From assembly GCA_900754795.1 (NCBI GenBank), contig CAAEEA010000026.1:1-27697 (forward strand): a stretch of DNA of 27,697 nt, given 5' to 3'. The stretch's first letter is position 1; each line of letters opens with the position of its first letter. A program made the translations under genes and the position numbers. Under the pieces are notes generated by a model that had not been told where the DNA came from, did no database searches, and was given only the letters and a program-made list of their open reading frames with translations. Source of the stretch: Clostridia bacterium. GTDB taxonomy: Bacteria; Bacillota; Clostridia; Peptostreptococcales; Anaerovoracaceae. Below, piece by piece: positions 16,395-25,000 of the stretch.

Positions 16395-17234
16395 CTATCG
16401 TTTTACCGTCATCGCGCCTATTCCGGCTTCAAGGTTGTTCTGTCCTATGCGGAAGATAAGCACTGACGGTATGAGTGATATAAATGCCGCCGCAAAAGAT
16501 ATACCTATGTTTTCAAAATTAACTGACGGCAGATAAAGAGAAAGCGGCCAGTATTGCTCACTGTCAAGAAAAATCATAGGCTGTTCCACCATATTCCAGT
16601 ATTCAAGGAACTGAAGAACCATAGACGCCGCTATTCCGGGGGCGCCCGCCGGCATACCTATCCTCAGGAAAATGGTGATTTCACCCGCTCCGTCCATGCG
16701 CGCCGCCTCAATAAGGCTTTTAGGTATTCCCCGGAAAAAGTTATACATAATAAACACAGGAAACGTGGAAAACGCCCCGGGCAATATAATTGACCATAGA
16801 GTATTTACTAATCCAAGCCTGCTTAACACTATGTACTCAGGAAGCATAAGAACCTGAAACGGAAACATCATAAAAACGATATACAACGTAAAAAGGATTT
16901 TTTTGAACCTGAATTCATATACGGCAAATCCATAAGCGCACGGCACCGCAAAGAAAAAATGTCCGGCCAGCACCCCGGCACAGATTATCACCGAATTCCA
17001 AAACAAGGTGAAAAATCCCGGCTCATACAGTAACAGCTCCTCATATGAGTCTGCTGACAAATCCCGGGGTATAAGGGACCATCGCGCAAATTCCTGTATA
17101 TTCGGGTCGAGAATACCGGCGAAATCTTCCGTCAGTTCCTCTACGCTCATAAAAGATCCGGTTAGAATAAACAATGCCGGATAACATATGAGAAAACTAA
17201 GCAGCGCAAGAAAAGCAAATATAATCTTTTTCAT
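16395..17234 (-). CDS. ABC transporter permease, MalG type
   Basis: Inner-membrane permease of 279 residues with about six membrane helices; the first is at residues 5-25. The EAA loop that docks on the ATPase reads EAARMDGAGEITIFLRIGMP. The preceding PVFIMYNFFRGIPKSLI and the end, NLEAGIGAMTVKR, are typical of the second permease of carbohydrate uptake systems. A long outside loop (about residues 30-65) follows helix 1. It overlaps the first permease gene by one base (TAATG). Confidence 0.92.
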   Translation of the reverse strand: MKKIIFAFLALLSFLICYPALFILTGSFMSVEELTEDFAGILDPNIQEFARWSLIPRDLSADSYEELLLYEPGFFTLFWNSVIICAGVLAGHFFFAVPCAYGFAVYEFRFKKILFTLYIVFMMFPFQVLMLPEYIVLSRLGLVNTLWSIILPGAFSTFPVFIMYNFFRGIPKSLIEAARMDGAGEITIFLRIGMPAGAPGIAASMVLQFLEYWNMVEQPMIFLDSEQYWPLSLYLPSVNFENIGISFAAAFISLIPSVLIFRIGQNNLEAGIGAMTVKR

Positions 17235-18076
17235 TAAGAATCACCTCGCTTTTCCCATAATCTTTGCAGCAGCAATATCAAAACTGTCAAAATAAGAGAA
17301 TCTATGACGGCGCCCGCGGCAAGCTTGTCCATTTCAAGATTTCGGAACCAGTTATTGAAGCAGTGCTGTATCATATATATGCTCTCATGGGGATATTCAC
17401 CGGCAACGAGATAAACCTCACGAAAGACCTTAAATGAACTCAGTATGGCAAGTACAATTATAACGAAAGCTCCGTTTTTGGCCGCCGGTATCGTCACGCA
17501 CAGATGACGGCGTATAGTTCCTGCCCCGTCAACCCTGGCCGCCTCATCGACGTCCGGGGCGATGGCTGAAAGAGCAGCCAGCCAAAGTATGATATTATAT
17601 CCGAGATTCTTCCATATATAGCTCAACACGAGAATCCAGAACGCCCATTCTGTATTCATCCAGTTGACGGTTTCATACTCACCTGCTGCAAGAATTGCAT
17701 TGACAATACCTTTTTCTGCAAAAAGGAAGCGCCACAGCAGCACCGCTGAAGTTACCGGAATAGCCATTGGAATCAGGAATCCTGTTTTTAACATTCCTCC
17801 CAGTCTCGGGTTGTCGTATATATACAGGGAGATTCCAAGGGAAATAATCAGAATCACCGGCACACAGACCGCTATAAACCTGGCCGTATTTGCCATAGCT
17901 GTCATAAAAGCATGGTTTTCAATCACATCCGCATAGTTTTCCAGCCCTGCAAATTTACCATCACCCCTGGATAAAAAAGAACTTACAACCACGTAAACAT
18001 ATGGGATCATCAGGAACAGGCATGTCCCCAGCAAACTCGCGACTAAAAATATTAGATGTCTTTTTTTGCTTAACAT
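17234..18076 (-). CDS. ABC transporter permease, MalF type
   Basis: Membrane permease of 280 residues with about six helices and the EAA loop DEAARVDGAGTIRRHLCVTIP. Family phrases include SFLSRGDGKFAGLENYADV after the first helix and the helix pair around WILVLSYIWKNLGYNIILWLAAL. The start at 18076 follows GGGAG by seven bases. It heads the importer operon. The 108 bases ahead of it contain no promoter I would trust, so it may be read through from the peptide gene upstream. The base composition is normal for the window, in contrast to the AT-rich genes upstream. Confidence 0.92.
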   Translation of the reverse strand: MLSKKRHLIFLVASLLGTCLFLMIPYVYVVVSSFLSRGDGKFAGLENYADVIENHAFMTAMANTARFIAVCVPVILIISLGISLYIYDNPRLGGMLKTGFLIPMAIPVTSAVLLWRFLFAEKGIVNAILAAGEYETVNWMNTEWAFWILVLSYIWKNLGYNIILWLAALSAIAPDVDEAARVDGAGTIRRHLCVTIPAAKNGAFVIIVLAILSSFKVFREVYLVAGEYPHESIYMIQHCFNNWFRNLEMDKLAAGAVIDSLILTVLILLLQRLWEKRGDS

Positions 18077-18160
18077 CTTTATTCTCCCGGTCGGATAGAT
18101 TTTATATTCTCATGCGCATTTAAACACATTTTTCTACTCAAGTAATAAAGGGCAAAGAGT

Positions 18161-18178
18161 TTATTAAGATTTATGCGG
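18161..18178. repeat. Direct repeat, left copy, at the edge of the AT-rich segment
   Basis: TTATTAAGATTTATGCGG here matches TTATTAAGATTATGCGG at 22066-22082 except for one extra T. The two copies stand 3.9 kb apart, each just past the 3' end of a gene, and enclose the exporter, lipoprotein and peptide genes. They may mark insertion edges or be coincidence. Confidence 0.5.
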
Positions 18179-18184
18179 CTGTTT

Positions 18185-18424
18185 TTATGCTTTTAACGGC
18201 TTTGCAGAGTGATTAAAGTTTTTATAATATTCATTTGATTTATGCTTTGCAAGCTTTTTATTATGATCTCTTACTGCATCAGCATAATTAATTATTGATG
18301 TTCCAACGATCGGAGTCGAGTGATACGTCCTGTAATCAAAATTCCAACCTTTACATGTCTGCTTTGCTTCAAAACTTGCTCCACCTTCAATCATTTTCAT
18401 TTCATTTGGATTCATTTTTCTCAT
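18185..18424 (-). CDS. Double-glycine leader peptide (bacteriocin or signal peptide precursor)
   Basis: A 79-residue precursor. The leader is 15 residues (MRKMNPNEMKMIEGG) with Gly-Gly at -2/-1, hydrophobic residues at -4 (Ile), -7 (Met) and -12 (Met), and Glu at -8. That is the pattern recognised by C39 peptidase exporters. The predicted 64-residue mature part begins ASFEAKQTCKGW, has a single cysteine and four histidines, and is basic (about 11 Lys/Arg against five Asp/Glu), with a Lys/His/Asn-rich tail. GGAGG lies seven bases before the ATG. The matching exporter is two genes upstream. No modifying enzyme is present, so it is probably secreted unmodified. Toxin and pheromone are both possible. 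Confidence 0.8.
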   Translation of the reverse strand: MRKMNPNEMKMIEGGASFEAKQTCKGWNFDYRTYHSTPIVGTSIINYADAVRDHNKKLAKHKSNEYYKNFNHSAKPLKA

Positions 18425-18476
18425 TTTTAAACCTCCATTTGAAGTGTTCGCTCTTTGCCCTTTTCATCAATGGATT

Positions 18477-19538
18477 TTAAACTGTTATTTTAAAGATCCT
18501 CGGAGCTGTCGCGGTTGACGAGAATTCTTCGATGTAAATATTACCTTCGTCAACGGATAATATATTCAGTTCGATGTCATCCGTCTGCCATCTTTTATCT
18601 GAATAAAGGAGTGTTTCTCCTTTTTCATCATATTTGAATAATCCCTTGTCATATAAAAAGTATATGATATCTTTTTTCGCGTCTGCTCCAAGAGAAATTC
18701 CATAACTGTAATCTGACTGATCCATCAGCATAAAATAATACGGGCCGAACTTGGCGGCAACTTCTGACTCAACTGCTTTATTATTCATAATGTCATATTT
18801 TATCCCTTCCACATATGTCTCATAAAACGTCTCAGGATCATTAAGGAACATGTTTTCAATATCATCATCACTGAGCATCTGTTTCGCTTGGTTTTCCGGA
18901 ATAAAATCAAAGAAATACATATAATCGTCCTGGCATATTTCATACAGAGGATATTCGTGATCGAGTATAATGATTTTTTCAATCGTGCCTTTTGTCAGAT
19001 CTATCTTGAATACTTCACTCAAAAAGGAATCTGAAGCGTAAACATTATTTTCTGAAAAGCAATGTATCGGTGAAAGAAGCAAGAATTCTCTGTCTTTAAA
19101 TATTTGTTCTGCAACCCCGTTCTCAAGATCTTTGATATAGTACAGTTTTTGATGCATATCAAAAATATTATCAGCCGGGAAAAAAATTTCACATATTATA
19201 GCGCCTTTTTCTGTAAAGTATACCTTAGATTCAACAAACATCTCTCCCGGCTTTTCTGAATAAAAGGTCTTACTGAAAATTTTTTTCCATCCGCCGTCTT
19301 TGTCAGAGTGACGCCATATAGCCGCTTCGGTGGCAGAAAGGTCGTCTGTTCTGTATGCTCCGCCGAGCATCATTCTGCCCTGATCATCATGTTCCATACT
19401 TCCAACGATGAAATGATCATCAGGCAGAGAAATTTCGGTCGCCTGAACTTCATAGTCCATTTCTGTTTCAGTGTTCTGGCAGCCAGACAAACATATTATC
19501 ATCAATAAGAATAAAACTATTAAGCTCTTTTTCATCAT
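18477..19538 (-). CDS. Lipoprotein of unknown function in the peptide-secretion locus
   Basis: A 353-residue protein with a signal peptide and lipobox LSGC (Cys20), so a lipid-anchored surface protein. I do not recognise a family. The body has beta-strand-rich stretches and phrases such as DDQGRMMLGGAYRTDD, EAAIWRHSDKDGGWKKIF and IYFLYDKGLFKYDEKGETLLYS. These would suit a beta-propeller, and no catalytic motif is visible. GGGAG precedes the first ATG by seven bases. It lies between the exporter and the peptide gene (155 and 52 bases away), so an immunity, receptor or accessory role is the natural guess but unproven. Confidence 0.75.
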   Translation of the reverse strand: MMKKSLIVLFLLMIICLSGCQNTETEMDYEVQATEISLPDDHFIVGSMEHDDQGRMMLGGAYRTDDLSATEAAIWRHSDKDGGWKKIFSKTFYSEKPGEMFVESKVYFTEKGAIICEIFFPADNIFDMHQKLYYIKDLENGVAEQIFKDREFLLLSPIHCFSENNVYASDSFLSEVFKIDLTKGTIEKIIILDHEYPLYEICQDDYMYFFDFIPENQAKQMLSDDDIENMFLNDPETFYETYVEGIKYDIMNNKAVESEVAAKFGPYYFMLMDQSDYSYGISLGADAKKDIIYFLYDKGLFKYDEKGETLLYSDKRWQTDDIELNILSVDEGNIYIEEFSSTATAPRIFKITV

Positions 19539-19693
19539 TTCTCATCTCCCGGCATAATTTTCATCAGTGCGTGTCTTTAATCTCCAATTCTTTGATTATA
19601 TATAGCTCTTAATACAATTCCGATACTGAAATTTTTAATTCATCAAAATATATGAAAATGATGTCTATTCTTCAAAAGAAATTCTTCAGTTTT
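19539..19693 (-). other. Intergenic stretch between exporter and lipoprotein
   Basis: 155 AT-rich bases. A TATAAT (around 19597-19602, minus strand) is present, but no acceptable -35 box stands 16-18 bases ahead of it. I see no terminator hairpin with a T-run after the exporter, so read-through into the lipoprotein gene is likely. The only extra reading frame, nine codons just before the lipoprotein, has no support. Confidence 0.4.
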
Positions 19694-21841
19694 TTATCCT
19701 ATGGTTCCATTTATTATTTTTATTTCTCTGTCACACATTTTTGTCAGGCTTTCTCTGTGTGTTGAAAACATACATAATATATTAGGAAACTCTTTTGATA
19801 TAAAATTGAATATTCTTTTCTCCGTTTCCAAATCAAGGTGGCTTGTGCTCTCATCAAGAAGCAAGATCTGGGGGTCTCGAACTAATGCCCTTGCTATCGA
19901 AATCCTCTGCCTTTGACCTCCAGACAGATTTTTACCTTCTTCTTCAAGTATCCTGTCCAATCCAGATGTGCTTTCATTTATCATCTCTTGCAACTCACAA
20001 CCTTTTACTATCTTATTCAATCTCTCCTCGGAAATTTTTTCCCCCATCAAAATGTTATTTCGTATACTTTCAGCAAAAATCGCACTTTCTTGTGATATAT
20101 ATATTACATTTTTACGGTACTCTTTTATGTCTATATCTTGTATGTTCTGTCTATTTACTGTAATTGTTCCTCGATAGTCAGGTTCAAGCAGCCCTAATAT
20201 ATGTAATAATGTTGTTTTGCCACAACCGCTTTTTCCTGTTATGGCTATCTTTTCAGAATTAGAAGCATTAAAAGAGACTCCCTTTAACACCGGATCTCTA
20301 AAACCATAAGCGAAATACAGATCTTTTACTTCAATACAGAAAATTTTTCCCCTTTCAAAATTTTTCTCACCTGAAAAGACTTCTTTCTCTGATTTATTTT
20401 CCAATACATCATTAAGTCTATCCGCAGATACAAACGCCTGTTGAAGCACTATCTGCATCGATATAAGATTTTGTATCGGGGACATGAAAAAGTATATCAG
20501 TGTCTCAAACGATACGAATTCTCCCAGAGTTATCGTTTCATTTAGTATTAACACACAGCCCATATAAAGAACTGCCAGACCACCGATACTATGGGTAAGA
20601 CCAAGCAGGAAAGACTGAGAAAGGGAAATAAATGTTCCCTTTTTCATTGCCTCTATGTATTCATATGTTTTGTTCTCTAGAATTTTATCCGATATTTCCT
20701 CTGCACATGATGCTTTAATGGATTCAATTCCATCAATTGTTTCTTTCATCTTCGATGTAAGTTGAGAATCTGCTTCCATTATTCTTCGGCTTATATTTCT
20801 TATTGGTGTTCTATAAAAGAAAACAATAAAAGCATATATAACCATTATTATTAAAATAATTACAAAAAGATGGCAACTTATATAAAAGAGTACCACACCT
20901 CCGGCAATTGCCATAACTATATCCATTATAGCAGATAAGCCAATTCCTGATATTATATTTTGCAATTCTTCAATATCATTATATCTAGAAAGTATTTCTC
21001 CTGTCTCTCTGTCGTGAAAAAAGGGTATAGGCAATCGTATCATCGTTCTACAATACTCAGAAATCAACATTTTGCTTGAATTTTTATATATAAAAGTTAT
21101 GATAATACCTCTAAGAGCGAAAACAACATTTTGTAAAATATAAATAGCAAGAACTGCCCCTAAAATTTGTGGCAATGATCTACAAATTATTTCAAGATAA
21201 CAATATAACTCAGAAAAAATAGGTATATTTTTTAATGATTCTATCTGACTGTCACCTAGTATATATTTGTCTACAACGGTTTGATAAGCGAAAGAACATA
21301 AAATAGAAAGAATAGAAAGAATGGTGGAAAGAATAATTACAGTTAAAAAGAGTGTCTTTTGCTGAAAAACGATATTAGTAAATTTAGCAAATGGTTTAAA
21401 ATTTTTTTTGACAGGGACAAATTTATCATCAGGTTCAAGAATTATAAAATATCCCGTAAATATACATTTAAATTCATCAATATTATACTTTTTATTTCCT
21501 TTAAAAGGATCAAATACATGAACTGTTCTTTTTTTTATTTTTTCTATAACTATGTAATGATAAAATTTTTCTTTTATGATAATATGAGCAATAATTGGAA
21601 GTTTTAAGTTTCTCTCAATGAATTTTTCCCGTATTTCATCAAATGTCCCCTCATACCCACAGGCTTTAAGGCCAAAATGTTCTGCTGTTTTGACTATCGC
21701 ATATATGCTTGCACCGTTTTTATCAATGTGCATAAATTCTCTAATCTTAACCATGGGAACATATGACTTGTAATATCTCAATATAGATGCGATACAAGCT
21801 GCACCACAATCTTTTACATCGTGTTGTCTCATGCCTTTCAT
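19694..21841 (-). CDS. Peptidase-containing ABC exporter (C39 peptidase, PCAT)
   Basis: A 715-residue exporter that both cuts double-glycine leaders and pumps the mature peptide out. The N-terminal C39 peptidase has the oxyanion glutamine Gln6, catalytic Cys12 (QHDVKDCGAACIASIL), His95 (FYHYIVIE) and Asp111 (HVFDPFKG). Transmembrane segments fall in about 155-185, 220-260, 300-345 and 405-460. The ATPase has Walker A GKSGCGKTT (536-544), LSGGQRQR (639-646), ILLLDES (659-665) and His695. All catalytic parts look intact. The start at 21841 has GAGGA eight bases ahead. The gene is strikingly AT-rich next to the metabolic genes around it, which suggests acquisition from elsewhere. Confidence 0.95.
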   Translation of the reverse strand: MKGMRQHDVKDCGAACIASILRYYKSYVPMVKIREFMHIDKNGASIYAIVKTAEHFGLKACGYEGTFDEIREKFIERNLKLPIIAHIIIKEKFYHYIVIEKIKKRTVHVFDPFKGNKKYNIDEFKCIFTGYFIILEPDDKFVPVKKNFKPFAKFTNIVFQQKTLFLTVIILSTILSILSILCSFAYQTVVDKYILGDSQIESLKNIPIFSELYCYLEIICRSLPQILGAVLAIYILQNVVFALRGIIITFIYKNSSKMLISEYCRTMIRLPIPFFHDRETGEILSRYNDIEELQNIISGIGLSAIMDIVMAIAGGVVLFYISCHLFVIILIIMVIYAFIVFFYRTPIRNISRRIMEADSQLTSKMKETIDGIESIKASCAEEISDKILENKTYEYIEAMKKGTFISLSQSFLLGLTHSIGGLAVLYMGCVLILNETITLGEFVSFETLIYFFMSPIQNLISMQIVLQQAFVSADRLNDVLENKSEKEVFSGEKNFERGKIFCIEVKDLYFAYGFRDPVLKGVSFNASNSEKIAITGKSGCGKTTLLHILGLLEPDYRGTITVNRQNIQDIDIKEYRKNVIYISQESAIFAESIRNNILMGEKISEERLNKIVKGCELQEMINESTSGLDRILEEEGKNLSGGQRQRISIARALVRDPQILLLDESTSHLDLETEKRIFNFISKEFPNILCMFSTHRESLTKMCDREIKIINGTIG

Positions 21842-21897
21842 AATATTTTCCTCATAAATTATAAAACCGACACAAACACATCATCTTTTTTTCACTT

Positions 21898-21944
21898 AAT
21901 CATTACTATATAATTACAATAGCACATTTGTAATGATTTTGCAA
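21898..21944 (-). promoter_or_regulatory. Exporter promoter with an overlapping inverted repeat
   Basis: On the minus strand TTGCAA (21939-21944) and TATTGT (21916-21921) are 17 bases apart, and a TG pair just before the -10 makes it an extended -10 promoter. AATCATTAC (21898-21906) and GTAATGATT (21930-21938) are perfect nine-base inverted arms. They cover the spacer and lie just past the -10 box, where a repressor could block polymerase. The untranslated leader would be about 65 bases. Confidence 0.55.
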
Positions 21945-22023
21945 ATAAAATTTTTAAAAAAATATTTTGTAAAAATAAAATTAAACCAAAATCTTACTGT
22001 AAATACCGCTTTTCACATAAACA

Positions 22024-22058
22024 AACGCCCCCTGAACCTTTATAGCTCAGGGGGCGTT
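22024..22058 (-). terminator. Intrinsic terminator of the transhydrogenase operon
   Basis: An 11-pair GC-rich stem (ACGCCCCCTGA with TCAGGGGGCGT, 22025-22035 and 22047-22057; one more A-T pair at the base) encloses an 11-base loop. On the minus strand it is followed by TTTGTTTATG. It starts some 17 bases after the stop codon at 22075 and isolates the redox operon from the peptide locus. Confidence 0.9.
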
Positions 22059-22065
22059 CTGTTGC

Positions 22066-22082
22066 TTATTAAGATTATGCGG
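22066..22082. repeat. Direct repeat, right copy, at the edge of the AT-rich segment
   Basis: TTATTAAGATTATGCGG is the partner of 18161-18178, one base shorter. It overlaps the last codons and the stop of the large fusion gene. If the AT-rich segment was inserted by recombination at a short shared sequence, this would be the junction. Confidence 0.5.
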
Positions 22083-25000
22083 TCGGATCCGCAGGCTCAG
22101 GAAGTCTTTCTTTGATCACCTGCATCAGACTGTCGGTTACAGGCAGTTCGTCTACGACCGGCCCGTCCTCTACGACAACCAGTCTGGCGTCTTCTGTCGG
22201 AGCAAGGACTCCGCCCAGAACTTCGTCAAGCTGCGCGTACTTATATGCAGGAACAGTATCAGCCATTTCATCGGAAATGTCATCTGTATCAGCCCAGTCG
22301 AAATCCACTTCAAATACATGAGCGATCTCAGCGGCAACTTCCCAGTTGGCGAACAATACGTCTTCGTCGATAGCGGCTTCAACAAGCTGAAGTCTTCTCT
22401 CAGTATTGGTAAATGTTCCGTTTGTGGAAGCAAATCCGGTTCCCGGAATCACCAGGTCAGCTTTGGAAGCAAGCTCAGTCATATGTGTATCACATACGGC
22501 AAGGAATTCAAGAGCGTCTGTGTCGATTGGAGCGTTTTCTCCAAATACGATCAGCGCCTTTACTCCTTCGAGAGCTTCAGCTCCCGCCGTAATTCCCATG
22601 TCAATCAGACCCTGAGAGTTGTTCTTAGGTCTTATAGCCAGGATACCGTCTCTTGGAGTTCCGATATGACCGGAGATCATTGCAATGTCAGCGACCAGTT
22701 CGGCTCCCGCTACAGTCAGGAAATTCTGCTGATATACGATCATGGCCTTTTTAGCTCCCAGATAGGCGTCCGCAATCTCTTTGGCCCGGTCGGAAACCTT
22801 CACATCAGCCAGGGAAGCTGCAAACTCGTCATATCCGGCAACTTTTTTAGCCTTGCCGCTGTCTGTGATCGCCTTGGCGATTTCTTTGAGGAAGCTCAGA
22901 CTGTTCTCTCCGCTGCACAGATTGATAACTTTTGCTCCGGCTTCGCTTGCCTGCTTGATCTTGATGTCGATAACTCTGGAGTTATTTTCATCGAAACCGA
23001 TCTTGAGGATAAGATTGGTTGAAAGCAGTTCATCAATGGTGTTCGGAGAAGCTTTGAGTCCGGTTACATTTTCAAGACCGCTTTCTCTGTTGTTGAGACA
23101 GAGGACTTTAGCGCCCATAGCCTCTGCCATCTTCTTCATGGCATAAGCTTCTTCGTTTGTATATCTGTCTGAAACGGCAACGGCTACAGCGTCTTTGCCG
23201 TATTTGGAAGCCACCGTCTGACATCTCTTGGCGGCCAGAACAAAAGCTTCGTGATAATCAGCTTCTCTGAATCTGCCGTCTTCCTTCACGTAAGGCTCTT
23301 CCAGTTTATCTTCGAGCATGGCGCAGTCGAATCCCCACTTACCCATTCCGCAGGCAAGGCCTCTGTTAACGGCGCCTTCTCTGTCAGGAACAGCCTTGAT
23401 GAGAGTATCGCCTACGCTTTCCAGCTTCAGAGTACATCCCACTGAGCAGAAAGAACATGTGGTGTAAGTCTCATCTGCCGCGACAGGAGTTTCCTTGATC
23501 ATGGTAGTTCTCTCCTGAAGAGCTCCTGTAGGACATACGCTTACGCACTGACCGCAGGAGATACAGCCGGATTCTGCAAGTGATTTGCCCATGTTAGGCA
23601 TAACTACAGTATCAAATCCTCTGTTTACAAGGCCAAGAGCCCCAACGCCCATCACTTCGTCACAGACTCTCACACACAGTCCGCAGAGGATGCATTTGTT
23701 CGGGTCGCGAACGATAAACGGATGATCATCTTCGTATTCGATAGTGCCTTTTTCACCGGCGAATCTTTCCGGATGAACATCATACTGGTTAGCGTAGTCT
23801 ATGAGCTTACATTCAAAGTAGTCATGGCAGCCGCATTCAAGACATCTGGATGCTTCGGCCACAGCCTGCTCTTCGGTAAATCCGAAAGGAATGACTTCGC
23901 TGAAGTTGCCCTTTCTTTCATCTGCGGAAAGCTGCGGAATCTCCGGTCTGCACATTCTTTCTCTGTCTTCAAATGTCTTCTCGGTAATATCATCTCTTTC
24001 AACTACGAAAGGTTTTTCATATTTGAGCACTTCGCCGTACAGATAAGCGTCGATGCTGTCTGATGCCTTGCGGGCGTCAGCTATGGCCTCGATAGCGATG
24101 GAAATCTTGTCATTACCGCAGTCGCCGCCGGCGAATACGCCCGAAATGCTGGTCATGAAAGTCTCTGTATCGTAAGCTATAGCGTTCTTTCTGGTCTTGT
24201 CACAGTCAAAGATTGAAGCGTCAACAGCCTGACCAATGGCAAGAATCATCGTGTCGATGGCGATGGTCTCTGTCTTTCCTTCAACCGGTACAGGTTTTCT
24301 TCTTCCGGAAGCGTCAGGTTCGCCAAGTTCCATTACCTGAAGAACGACCTCTTTGACATGGCCGTTTTCGTCTTTGATAACTTCAAGAGGGTTGCGCAGG
24401 TTTTTGAAGATAACGCCTTCCTCTTCGGCTTCTTCGATCTCTACCATATCGGCAGGCATCTCGTCTTTGGTTCTTCTGTAAATATTATAGACTTCTTCTG
24501 CTCCCAGTCTTACGGCTGTACGGCAGGCGTCCATGGCAGTGTTGCCGCCGCCTACGATGGCGACTTTCCTTCCGATGCCGATCTCTTCGTTCCTGACTAC
24601 TCTTCTCAGGAAGTCAATGCCTCCGATAACACCCTCGGCGTCTTCACCCTTACAGCCGGTACCGGTAGATACCCACGCGCCTATCGCGAGCAGAACGGCG
24701 TCATAGTCGTTTCTTACTGTCTCAAACGGAATGTCAACGCCGACTTTAGTATTGGTGATGATCTCGGCGCCCATCCTTTCAATGGTATCTATTTCTTCAT
24801 CCAGCACTTCTTTTGGAAGTCTGTATTCAGGTATGCCGTATCTGAGCATTCCGCCGGCCTTAGGCATGGATTCAAAGACAGTTACAGCGTGACCCATCCT
24901 TCTGAGGAAGTAAGCAGCCGAAAGTCCCATAGGACCGCCGCCGATGATGGCTACGCTCTTGCCTGTATCTTCTTCGCACTCCGGTATATATACATCTTCG

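Larger units (their letters stand above)
18147..18463 (-). repeat. 13-base perfect inverted repeat bracketing the peptide gene
   Basis: AAAGGGCAAAGAG at 18147-18159 and CTCTTTGCCCTTT at 18451-18463 are exact reverse complements. One arm lies about 25 bases past the stop of the double-glycine peptide gene and the other about 27 bases before its start. In the transcript they could pair and close the whole peptide message into a loop. They could also be remnants of a small mobile unit. Confidence 0.7.

Noticed and set aside
18161..22082. Insertion sequence, integron or prophage carrying the peptide locus
   Set aside because: No transposase, integrase or phage gene is present; only short direct and inverted repeats are seen.
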